Source: Setophaga petechia
Taxonomy: Eukaryota > Chordata > Aves > Passeriformes > Parulidae
DNA length: 64,000 nt
Direction: 5' to 3'
Assembly (NCBI GenBank): GCA_024362935.1
Contig: JANCRA010000009.1
Location: 10,496,001-10,560,000 of the forward strand
A program made the translations under genes and the position numbers. Shown here in pieces: positions 1 through 10,789 of this stretch (positions within the stretch are counted from its first letter, which is position 1; each line of letters starts with the position of its first letter). The notes under the pieces are model-generated. The model worked only from the letters and a program-made list of their open reading frames with translations. It made no database searches and was not told the DNA's origin.

Positions 1-3000
1 TGTTGATTTTCTGAAAACAACCCTTCTAAATAATTGTGGAATGAGATGACTTATTACTATATGACTTGTAGGATAAATATTTCCAAAATAAAACTAAAGT
101 TTCATAAATAAGTGGAGGGGGCGAAAGTGCTGAGGTTGTGGTTGTTTATTGCTAGAAGGAAAAACACTAAATAATAATTTCTGTAAATTTTATGCTGACT
201 ACTGGAATAAACAAAAAAAATGCTTATCCACAGGGGACTACATAAAGCAATAGATGAGGGTGCTTATAAATAACTTGTGGTAATGAGGGAAAGCTGTGTA
301 TATTTTTCTTCTCCACATGGGATAAGCCAAAAGGAGAGTATGCAAAAAAGACTTATGTCAAGACTTTTTAAAACCACAAACAATTTTGGCTCCTATGTCT
401 ACAGATGTCCTATGAGAGCTGGATTTACAGGTAAACAATGTGTGAAGCTGGAAAATACTTAATGGTTTACAAAAACTATTCAACATTAATTTCTGGAGAA
501 GCAGACACTGGACATGGCCTGCAGTGTCTGTACAAGACCATGAAGGTAAAAACCAATGCCATGGAAGAAAAATCAGCATTTCCTCTTTAATCAGAGGGGA
601 CCAAAATATCACCCCTTTGAATGAGCCTCTGGTTACAGCCCAGGAAAGAAAGAGAGGACTAGAGTTGTGATGTGAGAAGGACAAGCAAGATTTCACTTAC
701 TCTGCAGTATGCATTGTGTGACAGCACCAATCCTTTGAACACACCAACAAGGATTAAAGTCAATATATTTCCACAGGCCTCTGATGCTAATCTTGTTTTT
801 CTCATTTTAATAATGTGATGCTTCATACAAAGTACATATGCTATAGGCAGTCTTCCAGGACTTGTTAAAAAAATATATTAAAATATTCAGCTGATATATT
901 TTGACAAGTAATCTTGGTAACAGGGCTTCAAAGGTTTCTGTTTTGTGGACGGTTTAGATGTCTATCACACACCAAGACATCCAACATGCCACTCAGAAAG
1001 GAGTGGAAGGCAGTCTATAAGCCTTGCACTGCAGAAAATCGTTTAGTCTCCCAGTGTTATAATGGGATGTAGCCAAATTGAAAAAGGGGAAGAAAATTAG
1101 TTGTCTACCCGAGAAGAAGGATCAGAATTAACTCCTTTCTGGAACAGAACTAAACTGTGCCCTCAAGAAGAGGAAAGAAGCTGACCTCAGCCTGCCAGGA
1201 TGTTTGGAAAGGGAGCAAGCACAGCACAGACTCTGAGATTCTGTATTTTCAGTATCTCTCTACCCAAGGAAAATGGCATTTGTTTTGAATTATTGTGCTA
1301 AAGACAACTGGCTGGAAATGGCTGCTGACACTTTCTATAAACTGAAAACTGTCCTAGACAGCAGAAAAAAGAGGGATTTGTCAAGGATAATAGGCCTGAA
1401 AAGATCTTTTGAATCCCCTAAAATGCCAAGCAAGCAGGACATCTGATCAAAGAGGTAAAGGGCACATTTGTCCTAGACACCATGTAGGGTCCCAAAATTG
1501 TCTCCAATACCATGTAAGAAGTTTAATGTTGATGTTAAATGTCTTAAGAAGGCAAGGGAGAGGAAAAGATGGACAAACATCTGCATGACACCCACTATAA
1601 CCATGAAGCTTAGCAAGGCCAAGAAAGAGTGACTGTGCGGCACTTTGCCAGCTGCAGTTAAATCACAAGAAGGCAAGTAGGTTACATGTTTCAACTTCAA
1701 TGTATTTATTTCTTTATTATCAGGGATTCTATAATACATTCAAGAGCATTTTTAAGCCTTGTGCAAAGCCTGTCCTCCGTGTGTGTTGATCACAAGTCAG
1801 GAGGTTACACTGAATCCCCAGGAAACCCACGTAGAGAAGTGGACACAGATGAACCATTAAGATTTTTGTGTTGGTTCAGGGGGCTGTAGAGACTCACAAG
1901 CACAAGAAACACATAAAGTGTGCCCAGAAAAGACATTGATGGAAGCTGGAAAGGAAAGAGCCTGCTGATTCAGAGAGAGACGCAAACAAAGATATTTTGA
2001 CTGAATATGGAACGGGTGGTAAATCTTGCAATTTTATTCCCAAGAAAAATTTATTAATATGAATTCTGCATGACATTTGGCAGTTTTCATTGCATTAAAG
2101 GAATAAGAATTCTTTATTCCACAGAAATATCATTAGCTGGTTTTAAATGGTATATGAATTACCACTGTAATTAACTCTGTTATTCACTGCACCTAAATAT
2201 TGCCTCAGGAAAGCTATGAACACATAAACAGTCCATAAACCCCCCATCTTGTTCTTAAATAACTAGACCTGAGATCTAATTATTGCACTCCTTCTCACTA
2301 AAGTGTACTCTTCCTTTCCTAGGTAGGAGAACAATCACTCCCTGAAGACCTCTATTAAATCTGGGCCTTTTGTTCCACGGATAAAATCATAGGAATTACA
2401 GCATTTTGTCCTAGAACTGATAGTGATAAATATTGATGATAGTATAATAAATATACAGAAATAAGAGTAGCATTTTCTTAACAAGGCTTTTTCACCTAAA
2501 CTGGTAAAGAAATACAGAAAACAGCCTGGGTCTAACATGTTATGATAACATAGTATGAGATCTAACTTAAACTTTATGTTACAACAGCATCAAAAGTGTC
2601 ATAGATGCTGCTGAGAGAAAGAATTAAAACCTCTTCTCTGGTGTCAGCAGACAGATTATCTGGTTTGCAGTCAAGGCATATCACAGAGGCAGAGACTTTG
2701 GTGATGTCTCAGTACATAATATTTTGGGATGACATAACTTACTAGGTCCAGCCTTATTAGGCTCCATGCTGTGCAAATAGCTGCAGTCCTCCCGAGGTCA
2801 CCACATCTCTGCTTTTTGCCACCACTTGTTGACTACAAAGTGCCCAATGGCTACATCTGCTCCTCTGTGAGAGTTTGCAGTCTCTTAGAATTGCCATGAT
2901 CTAGTCAAAAGAGAGAAAATATAAATGAAGCACAGGACAAAATGTTTATGTGGGAAAGAATGTATTTACCATTACTTATTAGGAGAATTTTCCCTGATTA

Positions 3001-3390
3001 CATTTAAGGAAAAAATGTTTTGTTCCTCCATGGGTGAGAGCAGTAGAGGAGAGCCAGGGGAAGATTCTGGAGGGCTGAGGACAAAAGTTACAGGCTGAGA
3101 GCAGGGAAACACCAGGGCAGTTCCTGACTGAATCGAGCCTTAGAAATAGTGTCTTAATGCTCTGAAAGGCTGCAATAGGAACACAGGGAGGGAAGGTGAG
3201 CACTGGCAGCAGCTGGGATGCAGGCCTTGCCCCACATGCTTGGCGAGGCCCCTGGGATGAAAGCTCCTTCATGAGGCTAGGGCACATCTCCAACATGCTG
3301 AGTGACACTTTCCTCCAGGCTGCCACTGCTGGCAGCTCTGTGCAGATGTGCTCTGGGAGACACCCCTCAACTCCCATCCCCACCCCACAG
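1..3390. other. AT-rich unique DNA, no gene seen
   Basis: I see no recognisable repeat family, RNA gene or convincing coding frame here. The few open frames are under about 140 codons and overlap on opposite strands. The block at roughly 2030-2230 is repeat-free and rich in ATTA/TAAT words, as conserved non-coding elements often are, but conservation cannot be judged from one genome. GC content rises sharply after about 3180, and a donor-like GTGAGC sits at 3196-3201. Confidence 0.5.
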
Positions 3391-3553
3391 ATGCTGGGCA
3401 GGGCTCACAGCCACAAGGTGCTCCTGGGCTGGGGAGGAGGCCCAAGCTTGCTGGTGTTGGCAAGCTGCCCCATGCACTGGCAAGAGCTGCTCAGAACACC
3501 TGCAGTGACCTCCATCCCAGATTTCCTTACAAGGCTGCAGGCTCTTCCAGTCA
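3391..3553 (+). other. Candidate exon 1 of an unrecognised transcript
   Basis: A 163-bp GC-rich segment is preceded by a pyrimidine-rich tract ending in CAG (3366-3390) and followed by a GTGAGT donor at 3554-3559. One frame stays open throughout (ATG at 3391, 54 codons plus one base). If joined to the next candidate exon at 4197, that frame continues for 17 codons to TAA at 4247-4249, giving a predicted peptide of about 71 residues with no domain I recognise. The GC content stands out from the AT-rich surroundings. Splice-like signals are common by chance, so a long non-coding RNA, a small lineage-specific gene or coincidence are all possible. The opposite strand also has an open frame (2979-3383), a reminder that GC-rich DNA opens frames easily. 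Confidence 0.25.
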
Positions 3554-4196
3554 GTGAGTAAAACACAAAGGGAAATATATTAGAATTATAGATAGATTTT
3601 TATATTAGAATTATATTTCCAGCTGTGCAGCTCTCGACTAGCAACACAGAAATATCCACTCTACAATATTCACAATCTTATTCTAAAGCTGTGGTGGCAT
3701 TGACCTGGGCTGAGGTGTGTGAGGTGGGTGAGACACACTCCTGCACAGGCACAGAGAGGAGGCTGTCCAACTAAACTCTGTCCTCATCTTCCGTCCTCCA
3801 TGGCTCATTTTTTGTATATTTCCCTCTAGACTAATCTTTTTTTATGTCTTGTGGAAAGATTGTGAACTCTTCAGGGAAGTATAGCTTCACCCTCTGCTTA
3901 TTGCTTGAGGTTTATCCCGATTTCTTCCAGTGCACTTGTGTCTGCACCAGGACCTACACAGGGCTAGTATTTTCTCCTCAACATTGCTAAATCTATACTA
4001 AATCCCAAAATTAGGGATGTAAATTCACAAGTGTAGAGCAGGAGGCCTATGACACCATGGAGAGAAAGACAGACAGCAATCTTGCTCTGGTCTTTTCATC
4101 TTCCTCCACAGGACTACAGCACTCACACTGAACCAGGACAGCCCTCCTCAGTCACAGATGTGACTTTATTTTAATTTTTTTTTTTTTTAATTACAG
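3554..4196 (+). other. Putative intron; ends in a poly-T acceptor tract
   Basis: This stretch has no repeat or open frame of note. It ends with a run of 14 T (4175-4188) followed by AATTACAG, which reads as a strong 3' splice site for the segment beginning at 4197. Confidence 0.25.
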
Positions 4197-4328
4197 ATGA
4201 CTTCTTTATTCCAAGGAACAAAGCCTACGAATCAGAGAGGATGTGGTAAAGCCATTTTTGTCCTGCTGGCTGGAGCCCAGTGGCTTGCTTAGGCAGCCCA
4301 TCCTAACCAGATTCTTCTAAGAGCAAAG
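4197..4328 (+). other. Candidate exon 2 of an unrecognised transcript
   Basis: A 132-bp segment is bounded by a strong acceptor (T-run, then TTACAG ending at 4196) and a near-perfect donor (AAAG then GTAAGT at 4329-4334). All three frames contain a stop: TAG at 4290-4292 in the frame of the ATG at 4197, TAA at 4247-4249 in the frame that would continue candidate exon 1, and TGA at once in the third. It therefore cannot be an internal coding exon. It could be a non-coding RNA exon or carry the stop codon of a small reading frame. Of all exon-like segments in the window this has the best pair of splice signals. Confidence 0.3.
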
Positions 4329-4778
4329 GTAAGTGACCAAACCCAGAGACTCTGTTTCATGACAGATGAACGTGGGAATGACAGCACTCAGAGCACTCCA
4401 GTCTGGCATCACTTCCACAAGGCTGCTCCACCACTGTACCTTGTCCCCTCGGGCTACCTCTAAAACACACAGATCCAATTACCTAGCAACCAAACCCAGG
4501 GCTCAAACACTTTTAACACATTCAGGCAGGAACAACAAAAGGAGGGAGGCTATTGACTTGGGTCCAAATAATTATTTTGCTTAACAACGCTAATAATCCT
4601 GATTACTGGGATAGTGGAGACTTTTAAAATAGCTATGGATAATTAAAATTAAACTTAAAAATTAAAAATAACTACCATAAATATAGCCACCATGAATCAC
4701 AATAATTTACTTTGCATATACTTCTGATTTAGTATTTTGGATATATCAAAATCCAACTGATTTTCTTTGTCATTTCAG

Positions 4779-5300
4779 GTCCCAAAACTGAGAAATTCTC
4801 TTGGAGAGGAAAAAGATAATGAAAAATCTTGGGTTTGTTGGTTCAAAGTTCTAAGCAATCCAGTTTTTTAGTTCTATGTTCCTATTTCTGTTTGCATATT
4901 ACCTGGAGGATGAACCTGCCAACATAGAAGAAAAAATCAGGCACAATTAAAAAGAGGAGGGTGATGTTCTTTATCACTTCAGCTTAGAGAAAAACAGTAC
5001 TTCCTCTATCACTCCAATCAAGATATGTTCTTAAGAAAAAAAGATAAGTTATAATAAAATTGGTATAGATGATGAATATCTATAGAGTGCTGAGAAGCAA
5101 CCAAAGTTATAATAAAATTGGTGTAGATGACCAATATCTATAGTGTGCTGAGAAGCAGCCAAGTTATACTCAGCTTTTTCATCTGAAGTGTTCTGAAAGT
5201 AGACCTACAAAATGTAGAGGAAGAAGTGAGGGAAGAATTCAAGGTTAAATAAATGTTGCTTTTGCTCTTAAGAAAAAAATAAAGTCTTCTGCAATTTTGT
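4779..5300 (+). other. Candidate terminal exon with polyadenylation signals
   Basis: A pyrimidine-rich acceptor (TTTTCTTTGTCATTTCAG ending at 4778) opens this segment, and no good donor follows. Two AATAAA hexamers lie at 5248-5253 and 5278-5283, followed by a T-rich stretch (5284-5310) of the kind found downstream of cleavage sites. It would be the last exon of the transcript suggested by 3391-3553 and 4197-4328, with a 450-bp GT-AG intron before it. A 50-codon open frame follows the acceptor, but nothing in it is recognisable. The model rests only on signal spacing. Confidence 0.22.
5046..5168. repeat. 58-bp tandem duplication
   Basis: Two head-to-tail copies begin AAGTTATAATAAAATTGGT (5046-5103 and 5104-5160). 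They are followed by the first eight bases of a third copy. The copies differ at only a handful of positions, so the duplication looks fairly recent. It lies inside the putative terminal exon. Confidence 0.85.
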
Positions 5301-5337
5301 TTCTTCCTTAAAGAGATATTTTAAATTTTCCATGGTT

Positions 5338-5540
5338 AAAAAAAAAAAAAATTATAGTAATTCCAAAACCGAAGAACCAGACAGTTCCTTCTTCCGGTTC
5401 CTTCGGAAGTTCAGCATTTGGACACAGTAACTTATTTTGCCTAAATCGATCAAATCTGTCAGTTTCCGGAATGGCAGCAAACACCTGTATCTGTATGAAA
5501 CCCAGGGCAGGACAAAAAGCTTCTGTTTGACCCAACATGT
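5338..5540. other. CpG cluster beside an A-tract, with a minus-strand open frame
   Basis: A run of 14 A (5338-5351) is followed by about 130 bp with at least five CpG dinucleotides, which is unusual in the surrounding CpG-poor DNA. It includes an inverted repeat CTTCCG/CGGAAG (5391-5396 and 5404-5409). A minus-strand frame is open over 5308-5538 (76 codons) and reads like protein in its middle part, then runs into a phenylalanine tract encoded by the A-run. It may be a fragment of a retroelement or LTR, but I do not recognise it. Confidence 0.3.
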
Positions 5541-7676
5541 CTAGAATCAGTGAAAATATTCTAGAGTTTAAAAGTGTTGCTACATTGAGACCCTTTGAGC
5601 TATCCTCAGCTAAATCATGTTATGCAAAACAACATAAATCACACATAATTGAGAATCCTCATTTCTCTTCCATATTTCTGATATTATTCTTAGCACAGTT
5701 GTATGCTTTCTACCCATTGCAATCAATTTTTCTATATTTTTAAAAATGCTATTGTAAAAAGAAAGCATTATTTTTATTTTTTTTCTGTTTACTAAACACC
5801 TGACATTTTTCTGGGACACCTCTTCCTGCAAGCTATCTGACTCATCTAATACAGGACCTTGCAAGAAGCTGAGGGAATGTCCCTCTACTAAGAACCTCAA
5901 TACAGAGTGCAGATGACAATGACTTGCTATAACTTGTTGTGGATTTGCAGCTTGCCTAGGGATCAGATTGGACTAGGATGTGCTTTCAGGTCTTCTTGGG
6001 TTGTCTGCCATTCAGTGCTGCCTTGTGTCAGAGGTCACCAGGCCCAAAAGCCACCCATCTCCACTGTTGTGAAAACTCTCCCTAAGGTGGAACTAACACA
6101 CAAGAGAAGGCTCTTTTGGGTCAATGTTGTGCTGAGCAGATCAAAGCAGATACAGCTGGGTCAAGTCAGTGAATTTATTTTCCCAAGGGATATATTTATA
6201 TATCTCATATGATGGTACCAAAAATTATTTAGATACATCTACATGAACTGGGGCATTAACATGGAAGGATGTTTGATTCCCTTTCCTCAGAACTGTGATT
6301 TACTCCACACAAAATAAATATCCAGTTGTGCAATATGTGAAGACAACATAGTGGACTGGAGTGACCTGGTGCTTACTAATGCAAACCAGACTCCACAAGC
6401 TGATGAACTGCTCCTCACAACTGCTTCTCCTCAGTTCTCTACTATGGAAGTGGCAAATATTTAACATTAGAGTTCCTTTTCATTTTGTTTTTCTTCTGGC
6501 TCTCAACCATGGCATTCATATTGCTACTCTTAACATTTGTGAACAACCAGTATTTTCATCATCTCTTCTCTCACATTTAATTTATCAAAAAAACCCCACA
6601 CTTTTAAGTTCATATTTTCCATGTTCTCAGGAACCAGTGATTTGGATCATAGTAATTTTATACTCTTTCTTATTATTATTAAGCTAAAGAGAAGAAAGAA
6701 GCAAGAGGTATAAGGAGTTATATGCCTCCAAAATGACATTCTCTTGCATATAGAATGAAAATAAGGCCAGACACAGAAAGGCGGGAGAGGTTGCCTAGGA
6801 TATATGATGTTACCACTATTGAACATGTCCTGTTTCCATTAAGGTGGCTTCAAACTCACTGTCATGATTTATCATGGGCTACTATTTCCATCATTGTGAC
6901 AAACATGAAGGCCACATTCTGAGACTTTGACACCACAGTTTCATGATGCAGAAATTAAGCTAACCAGCCAGTTTACCTCATCTTTAGTCCCCAAGCTGAG
7001 CTATGCTCACTGTGACACCTCAGGACCTGTGCACTTTTGTACCCTGAGTCCATATTTTCTGTGAGGAACCAAAGTGAAATCAATAACCACAACAGCTCTC
7101 TCCAGTTACCAGGAGTGAACAGCAGGACATTGTGTTACCACATTCCTGCATGTAGTTTCATGTCCTAATGACAGCTTTGCTTTGAAAGTACTTATGCTTT
7201 TTAAGAAAATTTTAAGGGGTTCCAGAAGTAGAAGGCACAGAGTGCCAAAAGGCCCCATGCATTTCAGATGGCTTCTACAGAGGCCATTAACTCCAACTTC
7301 CTGAACCCTGATGGCCCAGGAAAACACAGTGCATGCCTGGAAGGAGCTCAAACAGCAATATGAACACTAAATGAAATCCAGACAGAAAAACTACAGATCC
7401 AAGATCTTTCACCCCCAGTCAGCAGTGGCAGGCAGAGAAACTCACAGTGTTCAGTGCACCACAGGAGGATAGAGGTGAAATAAAAGAGGGAAACTTAGAG
7501 GAATTAATGAAAAACTTTAAGATGATATCTAGACAGCTTACTGTCTTTTTTTAATAGCTGCTTGGACAAAAGTAAAGGAGAAGGGATGAATAACAGAGAA
7601 GTTTTTCTGAGAGGTCTGCATCTACAAAGTAAATTCTGTGAATATGAGATATGAAAAGGCTCTTTAGATGACAGAT
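5541..7676. other. Unique DNA, nothing recognised
   Basis: There is no recognisable repeat, RNA gene or convincing coding frame. The open frames present (up to 108 codons) have hydrophobic, low-complexity translations typical of AT-rich chance frames. Confidence 0.5.
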
Positions 7677-8229
7677 TGTGTGAATCAACATATACCAGGT
7701 AGCCAGGGCGACCACCAATCCACAGCTGAAATGCAGAGAGTAGATTTATTTCATTATCTTGCTAACAACACGGGGTAGCAGAGACACAGGGAGGCAGGCT
7801 CCGTTAGGCTAAACTTATCCTAGCGAAAACAGAGAGCCTGTTGCCTGTCCCAATATTTCAAAATCCTTTATGCACACACAGTTTATCACAAGACTGTATT
7901 TTATTATCTCTCTCCAGCAGAAGGCTCAAGCATGTCTGTGGGAGTGTGTTATCCCTGCACAGGAATACTATTCAAAACAGGCAGAGGATGAACAACAGTA
8001 GGCATAATAGAAGTTGTTACAAACTGATATTCTTAGCATACCCGGATGAAAAGGTCAGTTTGAGTGAAACTACTTCCCCCTCACCAAATCTTATGGTTTT
8101 AACCCTCTCCTCCCAACTCAGATTAACTTGGTTTTTAGTAAAATTGTCTTTGTACAATTACCACAAAAGGTCATTCAATAATAAAAAATGGCCAGTTACA
8201 AGAACATACATAGTAGACTCAAAGTTACA
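7677..8229 (-). mobile_element. Probable solo LTR of an avian endogenous retrovirus
   Basis: Read on the minus strand, this block has the layout of a retroviral LTR. A roughly 350-bp U3-like part is followed by a TATA-like GCATAAAGG (7865-7873), then about 115 bp later an AATAAA polyadenylation signal (complement at 7745-7750), then a short GC-richer U5-like tail (7690-7740) of the kind seen in avian ERV LTRs. Possible ends are TGTAAC (complement of GTTACA ending at 8229) and CACACA (complement of TGTGTG from 7677), so the bounds are tentative. No internal gag-pol sequence or second LTR is nearby, which makes it a solo LTR if correct. The 147-codon plus-strand frame at 7841-8284 crosses it antisense and is treated as chance. 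Confidence 0.55.
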
Positions 8230-9695
8230 TGAAATTAAACATCTGATCTATGCTGTCTTTTGGTTGAAAGTGTTGTGCATGTAGTGACAAATTTTTTCAG
8301 ACAAAGAAATGTAGTGAGAAAACTCTAAAAACCCAACATAGCACTGCTGACTTTTTTCACTAGGTCATTTAATGAAGACTTTTGTAATGCAAAGATGAAT
8401 GAACATTTGACTAGAAGAAGCAGGACACACAACAAAGGATGTCTGAAAAGATGATATTGCAAGAAAATGACAAGAAATCCAAACTTTAACAGGAAAGAAA
8501 TAAGGTCTGTTTCATTACTATATGCCAAGAACTAATGGGGAATTAGGGTGATTGGTATTGGCCAGTCAGAACTGTCTTGAGTTAAAAATTATCCAGTTGC
8601 TTATGCCTGGGGATCCCAGAAGGAAGTGGAATGCTAGGAAGAAACATTGAACACCAGCTCATGACACCTGGAAATTTAGCAGGCAGAAACTGAAAGTTAT
8701 TCACAAGTTGTCCCTGCTCATTGAGTAAAACCAAACTGGTTTTGAGCAGCAACAATTTTCCTAATGATGTTTTTCCTATAAGACAATTGCTGCAAAGATA
8801 CAGGTGAAGACAGAGGCTGACACAAACTGTGTTTCAACAGCATAAAGAGTTGTTCTATTGCATTTGTTATAATTTCTCAGTTCAATCTAGTCATGCATCA
8901 GTCCTTTCAGAAACAAGGTCACACAGCTTTCTCCATGTTTCCAGTGACTCACTGGTGCTAAACAAAAACATGTGGAGCGATGCAACTATATGCAAGCTAT
9001 GGCCTCTGAACAGTAAGAAGTTCTTGTTATCTTATTTCAGCATATAGTTTTATTTCTTCTGGCGTGAGACCAGTGTTAGCTAACATCATTGTACTCCTTC
9101 ATCTCCTAAGAACTTTGTAAAAACTGGGCTTGCTGTTCCATTGTCCTAAAGTTGTGGGAGCCCACCTCCACTACTGCAAGCAGAGACAGAGAATGCACCT
9201 CTATCAGACAGAGCACTGTGTGTGTGCATGCATCCCAGTGTGAAGCATTCCCTAGGGATATTAGAAACCTCAATCGGCACTGTTAAGCTTTCCTGGTGGT
9301 GCCAGGATAAGCAATGGGAAAAAGAGGTGATGGACATAATGGTTGGTTTCTGGTAGGAGCTGAAGGAGAGACAGATGTGGAAAAAGAAGATGGAAAATCC
9401 TCAAGACAGCATGGAGGACTGGGATGCACATATGCTTGGGATAGGGCGGAGATGAAGAAAAAAAACAAACATAATGCAGAGACTCTCACTAAGTGCTAAG
9501 GGAGGGAAAAGACTTTTTTATCTCCTACATAATACATAATTAAGAAAAAATATTTCAATCTCTTGCAAGGAAATCACAATATACAGCCATCTTCATACCA
9601 TGTACGAAGCTGAATGACCTCATATTTAGTGATTTGATTATGGCGAATATTTTTTTCTTAAAAACATGAAGAAAATGAGCTCTGGCCACTCCCCA

Positions 9696-9698
<3 letters not shown>
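8230..9698. other. Unique DNA, nothing recognised
   Basis: AT-rich sequence without a family I recognise. The open frames are all under 75 codons. Confidence 0.5.

Positions 9699-9727
<29 letters not shown>
9699..9727 (+). repeat. Poly(A) tract, 29 A
   Basis: An uninterrupted run of 29 A. The sequence before it shows no AATAAA within the usual distance and no recognisable processed-gene copy. It may be a simple homopolymer or the end of a very old retroposed sequence. Confidence 0.9.
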
Positions 9728-9729
<2 letters not shown>

Positions 9730-10420
9730 GGGCACTACACAGAAAACTGAAAAACTATTAGTAATAAATATCACAGTACTCCCATAGTCTTTGCATTATA
9801 TCTTGTCTGATAGGCCAGTCCTTCTCTGGAAAAAAATAGAGACTGTAATGGATATTTCTTCCCTTATAACAATCACAATAATATAACCATGCAAACTTTA
9901 GCCAACAGAGCTCTTTAGGACCTGAATATTGCACGTGTGAAATTCACCAGGATGTGATGAGAAGATAAACAATGCATTTTTCAGGGATAGATCCAGGCAC
10001 ACACTATCAGTGCTTTGGGACATTCAGTCACACCAGGGCTCACCTCAGGCAGGATTAAGGTGGTTCCTGCTCCCTCTGCACCACCTGCACTGCCTGCTTG
10101 CGTGCAGAACTGAGTGCTCCTCTCCTTCCCTCCCTCCAGGACCTGCTCACCCACCACACGCTGGGTCACCCATGTTTGTACAGCTCCTAGCACGATGACT
10201 CATGGCTGCAAGACAGCTCCAAATCGTTCATCACAGACGGATCAGGACTTGTGCTGGCACCCTCTTACAGCCTCGCTGCCAGCAGCGGTTGTGTTCTCAG
10301 ATTATGATACTATTATGATACTAACAGATTTTAACTGTTCATAGCATTATATGTTTCCCCTTTGCTTTGCAACACTCAATATAAGCTTCTAGAGCTTTCC
10401 TTTCCATTTTCAGTAATGAG
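9728..10420. other. Unique DNA with a GC-richer block
   Basis: 10010-10290 is GC-richer than its surroundings and holds overlapping open frames on both strands (62-76 codons). A strong pyrimidine tract plus CAG ends at 10139, so 10140 onward could be an exon start, but no donor with a matching open frame follows. No function can be assigned. Confidence 0.4.
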
Positions 10421-10482
10421 TATGATTATTAGAAAATTCTGCAGTATACCTTATGATTATTAGAAAATTCTGCATTATACCT
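10421..10482. repeat. 31-bp tandem duplication
   Basis: Two adjacent copies beginning TATGATTATTAGAAAATTCT (10421-10451 and 10452-10482) differ at one position, a G in place of a T in the phrase before TATACC. Confidence 0.9.
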
Positions 10483-10789
10483 GTATACTCTTTATTCTTG
10501 TTTTTTCAATGTTACAGTTCCTATGAGATTTGGGGTCTTTGGACCCATTTACTATTAGGCTTTGATTATGGGAATTTTCTGGCTTTTTGCAGTTTTACAG
10601 ATTTCTTCTCTAAGGTGTTTCTTTCAGGTTATAACTCTCCACAATTCCTGGATTATTCAGAAATAAAGACAGGATGGAGGCTGTGGGAGCTGTGTTGTTT
10701 AGCTAGTTTAGGGGACTTTAAATACTTAAATGAAGTGCAAGTGGAGGATAAAAGTTAAGAGCTGACATTCTCAGGAGAATTCAGAATAG

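Noticed and set aside
7841..8284. 147-codon plus-strand open frame
   Set aside because: Antisense to a probable LTR; low-complexity composition.
9699..9727. Poly(A) tract as the tail of a processed pseudogene
   Set aside because: No polyadenylation signal or gene-like sequence is recognisable upstream and no target-site duplication was seen.
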